Of a stretch of 64,000 nt of DNA, positions 8,653 to 16,385 are shown in pieces (the stretch's first letter is position 1; each line of letters begins with the position of its first letter). The notes beneath the pieces are model-generated. The model saw nothing but the letters and a program-made list of their open reading frames with translations, searched no databases and was not told where the DNA came from. The stretch is from Elusimicrobia bacterium RIFOXYA2_FULL_47_53 (GTDB lineage: Bacteria; Elusimicrobiota; Endomicrobiia; Endomicrobiales; XYA2-FULL-47-53). A program made the position numbers and the translations under genes. The DNA lies in the NCBI GenBank assembly GCA_001800315.1, contig MGVE01000020.1, forward strand, positions 156,641-220,640, written 5' to 3'.

Positions 8653-9537
8653 ATGAAAAACAAAATTATCTCCACCGCAGACACTTTGGGGGCTATTCAA
8701 GTAGAGGACATCATTAAATCAGCGGTGGACTTATGTGCAAAATGTAGTAATACTAAGAAAAGCTCTGTGAAAATAGATTTAAGCAGCGTTAAGTTCATAG
8801 ATCCGTACGGGCTAGTTTCATTATGCTTGCTTGGGAAATACTTGAAACGTAGTTACAAGAAGGTTAATCTTGTGCTTAGCGATGATAATACTTTGCAAAC
8901 TTATATGAATGTTATGAATTTTCCTATATTGGCTGGCAAATATATGTCCTTCGCCGGTGCTAAATTTATTGAAAGCAATGTTATCCATAAATCAAATTCA
9001 AATGTTCTGCTTGAAATAACAAAAGTTCATTCAAAGGCAAAAGATGTAGATGAATGTATAAGGTCTTGTATTAGTAAAATATCTGATATACTCGCTACAG
9101 AATTAAAATTAAAGAAACAGGAAAACTCTGATATATGTTCCATCATCTCTGAGCTATGTAATAATATTAGAGATCATTCCGAAAACGAAGGGTTTATCGC
9201 AGTTCAGAAATATCATAAATCTAATGGAATAAACTTTGTTGTTATCGGTGTTGTGGATCTTGGGATCGGGATAAAGAATAGTCTTGGCAAGAGATACGAT
9301 GTTTCGAATTGGTCACATTTTGATGCAATCCTTAAATCATTAAAAAAGGGTTTTTCCAGTTTAGGAGATAGAGGGATGGGATTACATATTGTTAAAACCC
9401 TAATCGAAAAATATTCTGGGCAATTGAACATTAGATCTGGGGATACTAGAATTTATCTAAGTGGCGAATATAAAACGAGTTTTCTTGGTAGCTTTTTTCC
9501 AGGCACTCAAATTTCTATAAGACTATATGAAAAATAA
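8653..9537 (+). CDS. STAS domain plus GHKL ATPase (anti-sigma-type regulator)
   Basis: This 294-aa fusion has two domains. Residues 1-100 form a STAS-like fold (SVKIDLSSVKFIDPYGLVSL). Residues 120-294 form a GHKL ATPase with N box SELCNNIRDHSENEG near 171, G1 box VDLGIGI near 201 and G2 box GDRGMGLHIVK near 238. STAS and GHKL domains are normally separate partners (antagonist and anti-sigma kinase), so their fusion suggests a self-contained switch that binds or phosphorylates a partner. No membrane segment or receiver is seen. The next gene, carrying a STAS-like and winged-helix protein, is the obvious partner, but it has its own promoter. SD-like TAGGGG precedes the ATG. Confidence 0.7.
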   Translation: MKNKIISTADTLGAIQVEDIIKSAVDLCAKCSNTKKSSVKIDLSSVKFIDPYGLVSLCLLGKYLKRSYKKVNLVLSDDNTLQTYMNVMNFPILAGKYMSFAGAKFIESNVIHKSNSNVLLEITKVHSKAKDVDECIRSCISKISDILATELKLKKQENSDICSIISELCNNIRDHSENEGFIAVQKYHKSNGINFVVIGVVDLGIGIKNSLGKRYDVSNWSHFDAILKSLKKGFSSLGDRGMGLHIVKTLIEKYSGQLNIRSGDTRIYLSGEYKTSFLGSFFPGTQISIRLYEK

Positions 9538-9550
9538 TTATAAGCGAGCA

Positions 9551-9579
9551 TTGACAAATAAAAATATATATACTACAAT
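9551..9579 (+). promoter_or_regulatory. near-consensus sigma-70 promoter with palindrome over the -10
   Basis: TTGACA (9551-9556), a 17-bp spacer and TACAAT (9574-9579). The -10 box is flanked by TATAC and GTATA, an inverted repeat centred on TACAAT. This is a natural place for an autoregulatory repressor such as the winged-helix protein encoded just downstream. Confidence 0.8.
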
Positions 9580-9602
9580 GTATACAGTGAAATGAGTATA
9601 AT

Positions 9603-10163
9603 ATGCTAACTAGAATAAATAAATACATTATTGAAGAAAAAATACTTAACGGTAGAGATCAAGGTAAAACCGTTCGGGAAAAAATATTAACTTTTCTTGA
9701 AAAAGAGCCTATTGATATAATATTGCCTATCAGCTATGAGAAGGTCGATTTTATGGATTACTCTTTTACAGATGAAATGTTATGCAAGCTCATTCGAAGA
9801 ATAATGAGTGGTGAATTAGGGGAACGATATGTTGTGGTAGAATCTTTGAATGAATCCTTAAAAGAGAACATTGATGTTGCCTTAAGAGAAAGAGAGCTAT
9901 GTTGTGTATATGCTACAGGCGAAAGTAAAAACGAGATTCTCGGAAAATTAAGTACTCCTTTAAGAGAGACTTATGAATACGCTATAGAACAAAAGAAAAT
10001 TACTACTAGAGACATATTCGGGGTTAAGAAGTTTAAGCTAGAAAATATAAGTGCTGCCAGTAATCGCCTTACGCGATTAGAAAAATTAGGGTTACTACAT
10101 AACAACAAGGATGAAGTTGTTGGAGGAGGTGGCAGGCAGTTCGTATTTGAAGCAATAAGGTAG
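9603..10163 (+). CDS. STAS-like (DUF4325-type) protein with C-terminal winged helix
   Basis: The product is 186 aa. Residues about 25-90 (ILPISYEKVDFMDYSF) resemble the STAS-like DUF4325 fold. Residues 120-186 (AASNRLTRLEKLGLL followed by a glycine-rich wing GGGGRQFVF) look like a MarR-type winged helix. I infer a DNA-binding regulator whose activity is set by interaction with the STAS/GHKL protein upstream. The near-consensus promoter with a palindrome over its -10 suggests autoregulation. The pair sits inside the accessory region and no standard pathway name fits it. Confidence 0.6.
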   Translation: MLTRINKYIIEEKILNGRDQGKTVREKILTFLEKEPIDIILPISYEKVDFMDYSFTDEMLCKLIRRIMSGELGERYVVVESLNESLKENIDVALRERELCCVYATGESKNEILGKLSTPLRETYEYAIEQKKITTRDIFGVKKFKLENISAASNRLTRLEKLGLLHNNKDEVVGGGGRQFVFEAIR

Positions 10164-10218
10164 GTTTTTTTGAGTTCTATTACACCGTGTTCAGTGTAGT
10201 GCTCAATAGGAGGCATAT

Positions 10219-10452
10219 ATGGTAAGGAAAACACATCATGTTGTTCCAAATCCGGAAGGCGGCTGGGATGTAAAGAAAGGAGGGTCAGGCAGGGCTTCTG
10301 GGCACTATGAGCATAAGACAGAAGCCTTGAAAGAAGGCAGAGTTATCAGCCAGAACCAGCACACAGAATTCGTAATTCATGACAAGCATGGCAGGATAAC
10401 GGATTCAGACAGCCATGGTAATGACCCTTGTCCCCCCAAGGACAAAAATTAA
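10219..10452 (+). CDS. DUF2188-family small basic protein
   Basis: This is a 77-aa soluble protein. The pattern HHVVPNPEGGWDVKKGGS...ALKEGRVISQNQHTEFVIHDKHGRI is the DUF2188 signature (a small beta-alpha-beta unit, function unknown, often beside mobile or stress genes). AGGAGG precedes the ATG at optimal distance. A small palindrome, TACAC-N8-GTGTA (10180-10197), lies just upstream and may be regulatory. The next three genes each have a strong Shine-Dalgarno sequence and follow closely, so this appears to open a four-gene cassette. Confidence 0.7.
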   Translation: MVRKTHHVVPNPEGGWDVKKGGSGRASGHYEHKTEALKEGRVISQNQHTEFVIHDKHGRITDSDSHGNDPCPPKDKN

Positions 10453-10468
10453 TAAAGGAGGAAAAGCA

Positions 10469-10795
10469 ATGCTCGGATTCAAAATTGAAGGTTTTGACAA
10501 GCTGCAAAAACAGCTCAGGAACCTGCAGAAGAATGCAGGCGAGCTAAACGGAACACATGAGATAACGCTCTCTGAATTATTCCCCAACCACTTCATAAGC
10601 AAATTCACGAAGTTCAGTTCTCTCGATGATATGTTCAATGCGAGCGGTTTTAAGGTAGAATCTGCAGAGGATTTTAAGAAAATCCCAGATGATGAATGGG
10701 ATAAATTCATACAGGCAAACACAAGTTTCGCAAACTGGAAAGAGATGCAGCATAAAGCTGCCGGTGAGTGGTCCGCTAAAAGGCTGGGCTTATAA
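10469..10795 (+). CDS. conserved small protein of unknown function
   Basis: The product is 108 aa from the ATG at 10469, chosen because AAAGGAGG lies 8 bp upstream; an in-frame ATG at 10415 has no such site and overlaps the previous gene. It begins with a short basic helix (FDKLQKQLRNLQKNAGEL) followed by HEITLSELFPNHFI and FSSLDDMFNASGF. I recognise this layout from conserved hypothetical proteins of accessory regions but know no function. It is soluble with no cysteines or catalytic motif. It lies between the DUF2188 and MBL-fold genes. Confidence 0.7.
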   Translation: MLGFKIEGFDKLQKQLRNLQKNAGELNGTHEITLSELFPNHFISKFTKFSSLDDMFNASGFKVESAEDFKKIPDDEWDKFIQANTSFANWKEMQHKAAGEWSAKRLGL

Positions 10796-10837
10796 AAATG
10801 CATAGCAATATGCAATAACTATTAAGGAGACAGAATC

Positions 10838-11695
10838 ATGGTTTGTACATTCATCTTTTGGGATGTTAAGCACGGTAGTGCGGCGTACATACAAACGCCG
10901 ACAGGAAAGAAAATAGCATTAGATCTTGGAACGGGTTCTTATGGCGGCTCGAATGATGAATTCAGCCCGTTGCTTTATCTTAAAAATGAGTACAAAATTA
11001 CATTAGATGCCGTAATAATCACACACCCTCACAGTGACCATCTTTACGACATCAAGAACTTCGATGCATTATCTCCTAAGGTGCTATCAAGGCCGAAGCA
11101 TCTTACCGAGCAAGAGATAAGAGATGGAAATAGAAGCGATGACAAGGAAATAATAGACAAGTATTGGGATATACATATGCGCTATAATGACCCGGTAAGC
11201 GACCTTGTAAATCCCCTGCTACCCACTAACAACGGAGGAGTAGAGATTAAGCATTTCGTGCCGTCGTCTTGCGCTACATCCAACCTTAATAACCATAGCA
11301 TGGTTACTATAATATCTTGTGCCAGTTCAAAAATTCTCATACCTGGAGACAATGAGCCTGCTTCTTGGGATGAATTGCTTAAACAGGACAGTTTTAAATC
11401 AGCAATAAAAGATACAGATATATTAGTGGCTCCTCATCACGGTAGGGATTCCGGATTCTCAGCAAGTTTATTCGAACATATAAACCCCTATCTCACTATA
11501 ATATCTGATGGTCGGTTTTGTGATACAAGTGCCACTGGCAGATATAGTAATAAAACAAGGGGATGGAAGGTAAATAAACGAAACGGAGAAAAAGAAGAAA
11601 GAAAATGTGTTACTACCCGCAATGATGGAGCTATTCTGGTTAAGTTCGGCAGGAACCAGGATAATACTCCGTTCATGTCAGTGAACATCGATTAA
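10838..11695 (+). CDS. metallo-beta-lactamase-fold hydrolase (ComEC-like MBL domain, stand-alone)
   Basis: This 285-aa cytosolic protein has all MBL-fold metal motifs: DVKHGSA at 9-15, THPHSDH near 65, IPGDNE near 168, and APHHGRDSG near 199, with a terminal NDGAILVKFG strand. The set resembles the hydrolase domain of ComEC/Rec2, but the membrane channel is absent. The substrate could be a nucleic acid or cyclic nucleotide; this is inference. GGAG precedes the ATG. The following gene for a membrane protein starts 16 bp after the stop, suggesting a functional pair. Confidence 0.8.
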   Translation: MVCTFIFWDVKHGSAAYIQTPTGKKIALDLGTGSYGGSNDEFSPLLYLKNEYKITLDAVIITHPHSDHLYDIKNFDALSPKVLSRPKHLTEQEIRDGNRSDDKEIIDKYWDIHMRYNDPVSDLVNPLLPTNNGGVEIKHFVPSSCATSNLNNHSMVTIISCASSKILIPGDNEPASWDELLKQDSFKSAIKDTDILVAPHHGRDSGFSASLFEHINPYLTIISDGRFCDTSATGRYSNKTRGWKVNKRNGEKEERKCVTTRNDGAILVKFGRNQDNTPFMSVNID

Positions 11696-11711
11696 AGAAA
11701 GGAGGGGCTAG

Positions 11712-12314
11712 ATGGCTAACGAGTTCTTGTACAGAGAGTATGAAGAATGCTTCAAGCAGATGCGGTATTACGATGATAGGCAGCTCTCTCTGCTGAAATT
11801 CTCGATAATCTTGTCGTCATCAATTATCACTGCCATACTGGCAATCGACAAGATATTCCCATGGAATTCTTCACATTTTTCGCTGATACTGGTTTTTCTG
11901 GCTTTAGTTGTGACCTTGGGAAACATGCTCATACTGTTTTCAATGGCCGTGAACAGGATGTATTTCGTCTATCCTGTGCGTCAGATAAACGCCATAAGAA
12001 AGTATTTGATGACTGAAGAAAATCCAAATTTTCTTCCTCAAAACCAGATGTACCTCGCAACGGATGTTTCTGCCCTTAAGCTATTCAGCATACATTCGTT
12101 GATAATGCTTACAGTGGCAATGCTGTCCGCTATATTTTTCTCTTTATTTATGTTTTCATTGCTAAGGTTATATGAAGTGAAGCCCCTGAATCTAACATTA
12201 AATATTGCCGGAATTACAGGGATAATATTCCTCGCCATAGAGATAGTTGCACTGTCAGTTTATTTCGTCTCAAAAGCCCATAAGAATTGCGATCAGGCTA
12301 TACACAACAAATGA
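11712..12314 (+). CDS. four-helix membrane protein of unknown function
   Basis: This is a 200-aa protein with two pairs of transmembrane helices: about 29-48 and 55-77, then about 126-149 and 162-185. They are separated by a cytosolic region of about 50 residues. The N-terminus (FLYREYEECFKQMRYYDDRQ) is an amphipathic helix rich in charge. The layout of a helical headpiece and four helices resembles membrane effectors of abortive-infection systems, but I see no named domain (SLATT or 2TM) that I can assert. AAAGGAGGGG precedes the ATG. Its close pairing with the MBL-fold gene is the main clue. Confidence 0.7.
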   Translation: MANEFLYREYEECFKQMRYYDDRQLSLLKFSIILSSSIITAILAIDKIFPWNSSHFSLILVFLALVVTLGNMLILFSMAVNRMYFVYPVRQINAIRKYLMTEENPNFLPQNQMYLATDVSALKLFSIHSLIMLTVAMLSAIFFSLFMFSLLRLYEVKPLNLTLNIAGITGIIFLAIEIVALSVYFVSKAHKNCDQAIHNK

Positions 12315-12546
12315 AAATAATGAACAAGTATTTCTACTAAAACAATCTGTGTTTGAGTTAGCCAGAAAAATCAGCGATGGGACCAGGTATTGCGCTAAGT
12401 GTAATATGCCGGCAGAAACTGAACATAATACCCTGAATGTCATCGTTGCAACGATCGGAGTGGTTGTGGAAGAAATTGCACACTCAGTCGTATATTTTGT
12501 GCTAAATGTGGTAGATCTCAGAAAATATGAAATATTATGTTAAAAT
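12315..12546 (+). pseudogene. possible decayed zinc-ribbon coding segment
   Basis: No intact gene is convincing here. One frame reads RYCAKCNMPAE near 12387-12419. Another frame further on reads PECHRCN then IFCAKCGRSQKI and a stop at about 12530. Two CxxC pairs in different frames suggest a small zinc-ribbon gene broken by a frameshift. Coincidence is possible because the segment is short. Confidence 0.25.
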
Positions 12547-12762
12547 TTATCTCAACAGAATGCCAATGCCAAGATATATCAGTACCAATGGCAAACCTAT
12601 CCCGCCAAAGTAGGCAATTGCAAAATAGGCCGCGACCCGCATTAAGCCCTGCCATTCTCCGGATGGAATAAGCGTGCATACATATGGCGCCAGTTTGAAA
12701 AACATCCCGTAAAACACCCCAACAGCGGACAACCAGCAAAGGATCGATAATAACCATTTCAT
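12547..12762 (-). CDS. small membrane protein of unknown function
   Basis: The product is 71 aa starting at the ATG at 12762, chosen because GGAGGT lies 7 bp upstream. Two hydrophobic helices are visible, about 3-26 (LLSILCWLSAVGVFYGMFF) and 42-68. The protein has few charges and no motif I recognise. It is the last gene of the minus-strand group, separated by about 130 bp from the previous one, so it could be transcribed alone. Confidence 0.6.
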   Translation of the reverse strand: MKWLLSILCWLSAVGVFYGMFFKLAPYVCTLIPSGEWQGLMRVAAYFAIAYFGGIGLPLVLIYLGIGILLR

Positions 12763-12888
12763 AGGAATAACCTCCATTTGTATTCTGTAATGCCAGGGGT
12801 AGAAATACACAATAATCTATTTTAGGGGCCTAAAAAGCCAAATATGAGCATAATATTTTCTTTATAACCCCCAAAACGCGCTTCCTGC

Positions 12889-13095
12889 TCAATTTATCCT
12901 ATATTTTCTCAGCGGTTTCAATATCTCTTTCTGTAAAATGTTCACAACTCCGCTGTTTAAAACCTTGGAAAGCATAAGTTTCGCGGTATCCTCGCTTGCA
13001 TCCCCATCATTCATGCTTCCGGTTACACTAATGGCTATACTTTGCCCATTTGCAAGATTGACTCGCTTTGTCACAGCAATTTCCTTGATTTGCAT
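12889..13095 (-). CDS. small soluble protein of unknown function
   Basis: The product is 68 aa. The pattern KRVNLANGQSIAISVTGSMNDGD followed by a helix resembles small phage- and island-borne proteins that begin with a modified NLGNYE-type strand, but I cannot assign a function. AGGAGG precedes the ATG. It starts 9 bp after the stop of the 245-aa gene, so the two are almost certainly co-transcribed and probably interact. Confidence 0.6.
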   Translation of the reverse strand: MQIKEIAVTKRVNLANGQSIAISVTGSMNDGDASEDTAKLMLSKVLNSGVVNILQKEILKPLRKYRIN

Positions 13096-13104
13096 TGTAG
13101 CCTC

Positions 13105-13842
13105 CTATTGGTTTGCCTCGATCCAGCTGAGGTATTTTGAAAGATTCTTATAGCCTATGCGCCAGACAACTTTGTAAGTCTGTCCCAGTAATGGTTTGTG
13201 AATCACTGTTGAATACATTCGGAAATAGGTTTTGTGCTCGAAATTGAAATCAAATTTCATTTTGCTGATTTCGGTTCTTTTAAGAATCTTAAGCTGGTGT
13301 TCTTTTCCATCCTTATCAACTCTTATAAGGGTTGGATTAATTTGGAGAGGATACATAAAAGGGAATAAAACCTTAAAGATAAGCTTCTCTGTTGGGTATG
13401 CAATTTGTATCTGGCTATGGAAGCCATCTTTTTCGCTCATAGTGGTAAACATAACCGGATTTACCCATCCCCAGAGATATTTTGCGGTCTTGGCCTGCCC
13501 AAACGAAGATTTCCATAATATCCTAAACCTTTTCTCGTGATCATTAGTTTTGACCTCCTTAAATATGACCTTTTTGTGTAATGCCTTTTTGGATGAAATG
13601 ACGAAGGTATAGTCCAAGTTTGATTTTGGTTGCTTCTTTGCAAGCATCATTCTGTTTGCAGTATCAATACTGCCGAGTTTAATGAACTGATTCATACTCT
13701 CGTCAATTCCAAAAGAATGTTCGATAAAGCTGGGTTCTGGAGAGTTCTTTTCGCAGGTTACTTCATGCAATGCGGCGCCATACCCGCTAAAAAATGGCAT
13801 AACAATCTTGCAGTACTCTTTAATAACAATCGGTTCTTTCAT
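13105..13842 (-). CDS. unassigned 245-aa protein, partner of the 68-aa gene
   Basis: I do not recognise a family. The sequence has no signal peptide or membrane segment. Alternating hydrophobic residues dominate the C-terminal two thirds (for example FRILWKSSFG and YKVVWRIGY), suggesting a beta-rich fold, and the protein is basic. AAGGAGG lies upstream of the ATG. It sits between the sigma-like gene and the 68-aa gene on the same strand. It may be a sensor or effector controlled by the sigma factor; this is inference from position only. Confidence 0.6.
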   Translation of the reverse strand: MKEPIVIKEYCKIVMPFFSGYGAALHEVTCEKNSPEPSFIEHSFGIDESMNQFIKLGSIDTANRMMLAKKQPKSNLDYTFVISSKKALHKKVIFKEVKTNDHEKRFRILWKSSFGQAKTAKYLWGWVNPVMFTTMSEKDGFHSQIQIAYPTEKLIFKVLFPFMYPLQINPTLIRVDKDGKEHQLKILKRTEISKMKFDFNFEHKTYFRMYSTVIHKPLLGQTYKVVWRIGYKNLSKYLSWIEANQ

Positions 13843-13909
13843 TTGAGTGCCTCCTTTTTGACTTGTAAGAGGTAACTAAACCAGGATTAGCTACCCCTTA
13901 CTTAATATA

Positions 13910-14641
13910 TTAACCGGAGGCACCTGTACGACAACTTTTAGTCTTTAAATATGAGATGGCTTTTTTTTCTATCTTCCGTATCCCTTCTTTACTCATATTA
14001 AGCCTGGCAGCGACCTCTGAAAGAGAGAGTGTCTTATGTCCCTTCCTTTTTGAGATGCTATACCGGAGTTCAATGACCTCTGCTGCGAGTGGATGCAAGC
14101 CAGTATTCTTAGCCCGTAGTGTATCAAGCAGGTTATTTACATCGAGAGTAATATGATAATTACTATCTTCGCGGGAAGGGATTACATCTTGAAGCAGCAA
14201 CTGGCCATTATCGTCTTCAGAAAGTACTTTTGTAAGGGAATCGGTAGGATCCAAATCAAGGCCTTTGCTCAGCCGAATCTTTAGTTCCGCACTAGAGAAG
14301 TTTAAATGCCTTTCTATCTCCCGCCTTATATACGACCTGGCAAGAAATATAACGAATTGTTTAAACTTACCCTTTTTGGGAGAATAACGGTGAAGCCCAA
14401 GCATAATGCCGAGCGCCGCCGCACTTACGAGGTCAGGTAGCTCAATTCCGTGGTTAGCAAGGTAGCGCATACGGTAAACCTGGTTGCAAATTGTGTTAAT
14501 GCAAGCTAAAATAACTTCCAATGGTACTTCTTCTGCTTTACTATTTTGAAGAATACTGCCAATTTCCTCATCCTTCGGTAAGGGGTAATCCCTTACTTTC
14601 TGCCAAAACGAAAAAAAATCACTACTTTGCTGGTAATTCAT
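13910..14641 (-). CDS. sigma-70-family factor (regions 2 and 4), island-encoded
   Basis: This 243-aa protein has a region 2-like segment at about 65-115 (LPDLVSAAALGIMLGLHRYSP, then FLARSYIRREIERHL) and a region 4 helix-turn-helix near 205-233 (LSLSEVAARLNMSKEGIRKIEKKA). These parts resemble group 3/4 sigma factors or phage-type sigma-like regulators. The ending KKAISYLK is typical of region 4. The linker between is longer than in ECF factors. The ATG follows AAGGAG. It is divergent from the 421-aa gene across 131 bp and leads the minus-strand group, so it may drive its own cassette. No anti-sigma gene is adjacent. Confidence 0.7.
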   Translation of the reverse strand: MNYQQSSDFFSFWQKVRDYPLPKDEEIGSILQNSKAEEVPLEVILACINTICNQVYRMRYLANHGIELPDLVSAAALGIMLGLHRYSPKKGKFKQFVIFLARSYIRREIERHLNFSSAELKIRLSKGLDLDPTDSLTKVLSEDDNGQLLLQDVIPSREDSNYHITLDVNNLLDTLRAKNTGLHPLAAEVIELRYSISKRKGHKTLSLSEVAARLNMSKEGIRKIEKKAISYLKTKSCRTGASG

Positions 14642-14772
14642 ATGTTATTTCTCCTTTTGCGGGATTTGGGTAACCATTTTGGGCAAAATAAAAACTCCAC
14701 TGGTCTTGAACTCTAGAAATTCAAAAGCAGCAGAGCTTTATTGATTATGAAGACAAATATAGGAGGAAAAAA

Positions 14773-16038
14773 ATGCCAAAATCAATTGCAAAAGCAAGCA
14801 GAACATCATTTGGTGGATTTATTGAATTACTTGAATTGAACAGAATACGCAGTAAATACTCAGTAGCACCTGTAGATCTATTTATAAGAAGTATACTGTC
14901 AAGAAATGGAGATGAATTTCCAAAACATCTTGATGAGTTAAAACTATTTGATAATACAATGAAGGAAACACGAGTTGAATATATTCCCCATAACAGCTAT
15001 TTCGCTAGTGCGGTAGAAGCATATATTGAAGGCGATAATGTTTTTGCATCAAAATTCATTAGGCTGTGTTTTATACACTCACCTCACTACAGTAAAGTAG
15101 AAGAAATATTGATTCGTACCTACATGGTTAAGCTAATGATGATGACTTTGTTTAAAGAAAATAAACCTTTGCGTTCTTCATTAGACTATGAGCCATCCCC
15201 ATATAGAACAGCTGAGATTGATGAAAAACAATTTCCGAGAGAATACAAAGGGGGGAACGATTTAGTTGATGAACTTCTTGAGGGAAATGACATTGATATG
15301 AGTAATCCTCAAACGATAACAAGGCAGAAGTTGACTGATGTATTTAACCTAATGATAAATATCCCAAATATGATATCTGTGATAGAAAAAAATAGCCCTC
15401 CTAAGGATATCTCGGCAGATTTAAAGACTCTTATGAATAATAAAATGAAACTTGCCGATGTCTTTCCTCGTTCATTAAAAAATAGTCGTAAATATGATGA
15501 AAAATATAAAGATGAAAAGATAAACAATCTTTACAATTCAAAGCAATTTATAAAAACCAATAATGCGTTAATAATGTTTAAAAAAATGAAAGAAAATAAA
15601 GATTGTTCAAGGCCCAATTTGTTAAAAGAGCTGCAGATTTTGGCATATCATATAGACATCATTATTTCTGCAAGTGACTATAATTATCAGATATCACTAA
15701 CAAAAGATTGCCCGATCTTACGCATTGAAGGGGAGTGTATAGGGTTGTCAGCTAGAGAGCATGATATAGTGTATGGATTAGTCAGAAAAACAGAAGATGA
15801 TCTTATGGAAGGTAATTTTGTGAATGCAGGATATGCTGATTCTTCAGATTTCCTTTCAACATGTTTTAAATTGCGTGGCCGAGATAGAAATGCATATTCG
15901 AAAAATGAAATACATGAGCTAATTAGCTCAGCAAAGACTAAAATAGACCGATCTGGGTATGAATCTGATTTAATAATAAATATCTATGGCTCGGGCTATA
16001 AAATTAACAATAATCCTTTGTTTGTAACTTCGCTATAG
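14773..16038 (+). CDS. unassigned protein with C-terminal OmpR-like winged helix
   Basis: The product is 421 aa. Residues 1-310 are helical, charged and unassigned. The last 100 residues read like an OmpR/PhoB DNA-binding domain: PILRIEGECIGLSAREHDIVYGL near 325, then a recognition-helix region SAKTKIDRS and the hallmark terminal hairpin IYGSGYKIN near 408, corresponding to VRGVGYRL of the family. There is no receiver domain. TAGGAGG precedes the ATG. The gene is divergent from the sigma-like gene, and the 131-bp gap probably holds both promoters. I infer a transcription regulator of the island. Confidence 0.5.
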   Translation: MPKSIAKASRTSFGGFIELLELNRIRSKYSVAPVDLFIRSILSRNGDEFPKHLDELKLFDNTMKETRVEYIPHNSYFASAVEAYIEGDNVFASKFIRLCFIHSPHYSKVEEILIRTYMVKLMMMTLFKENKPLRSSLDYEPSPYRTAEIDEKQFPREYKGGNDLVDELLEGNDIDMSNPQTITRQKLTDVFNLMINIPNMISVIEKNSPPKDISADLKTLMNNKMKLADVFPRSLKNSRKYDEKYKDEKINNLYNSKQFIKTNNALIMFKKMKENKDCSRPNLLKELQILAYHIDIIISASDYNYQISLTKDCPILRIEGECIGLSAREHDIVYGLVRKTEDDLMEGNFVNAGYADSSDFLSTCFKLRGRDRNAYSKNEIHELISSAKTKIDRSGYESDLIINIYGSGYKINNNPLFVTSL

Positions 16039-16072
16039 TTCATAGTATTTTCCCACTATTTATCAAGTTATC

Positions 16073-16094
16073 CTGGATATTATTCTCTATCCAG
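16073..16094 (+). other. small perfect hairpin after the 421-aa gene
   Basis: CTGGATA (16073-16079) and TATCCAG (16088-16094) form a 7-bp stem with an 8-nt loop, 35 bp after the stop at 16038. The T-tract is delayed, so this could be a weak terminator or an operator. Confidence 0.35.
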
Positions 16095-16190
16095 AGTGTA
16101 AATCCTCCTTTTTGCCCCCATTAGATTCCCATTTTCTTAATCATGTTTTTAGGGTAAAATTATTTATCCATTATTAAAAGGAGTCTTGTC

Positions 16191-16385
16191 ATGGAAGATC
16201 TAATAACTACCAAATTTCTGATTTCGAAACTTAGCCGATCGGCTAAATCTATTCAGAGGGATGTAAAAAAGGGCATGCCGCGGGTCATACTGCCATCCGG
16301 GTCGGTCAGGTATAGATTAAGTGAGATTGAAGCCTGGATAGCAAAACACAATACGAAACTTAAAAAGAAGGGTAAAAATGCCTAA
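16191..16385 (+). CDS. AlpA-like helix-turn-helix (excisionase-type) protein
   Basis: The product is 64 aa and basic. TTKFLISKLSRSAKSIQRDVKKGMP is a MerR-like helix-turn-helix, followed by the wing VRYRLSEIEAWIAKH, the standard AlpA layout. Such proteins act as recombination directionality factors or activators of integrase genes on islands. AAGGAG lies upstream of the ATG. It immediately precedes the divergent recombinase gene, and a second AlpA-like gene precedes the canonical integrase. This suggests two excisionase/recombinase pairs in a row. Confidence 0.75.
   Translation: MEDLITTKFLISKLSRSAKSIQRDVKKGMPRVILPSGSVRYRLSEIEAWIAKHNTKLKKKGKNA

Noticed and set aside
12247-12543. 98-codon plus-strand frame after the membrane protein
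   Set aside because: It starts inside the preceding gene, has no ribosome-binding site, and its only feature (one CxxC pair) is better explained as part of a decayed zinc-ribbon segment.
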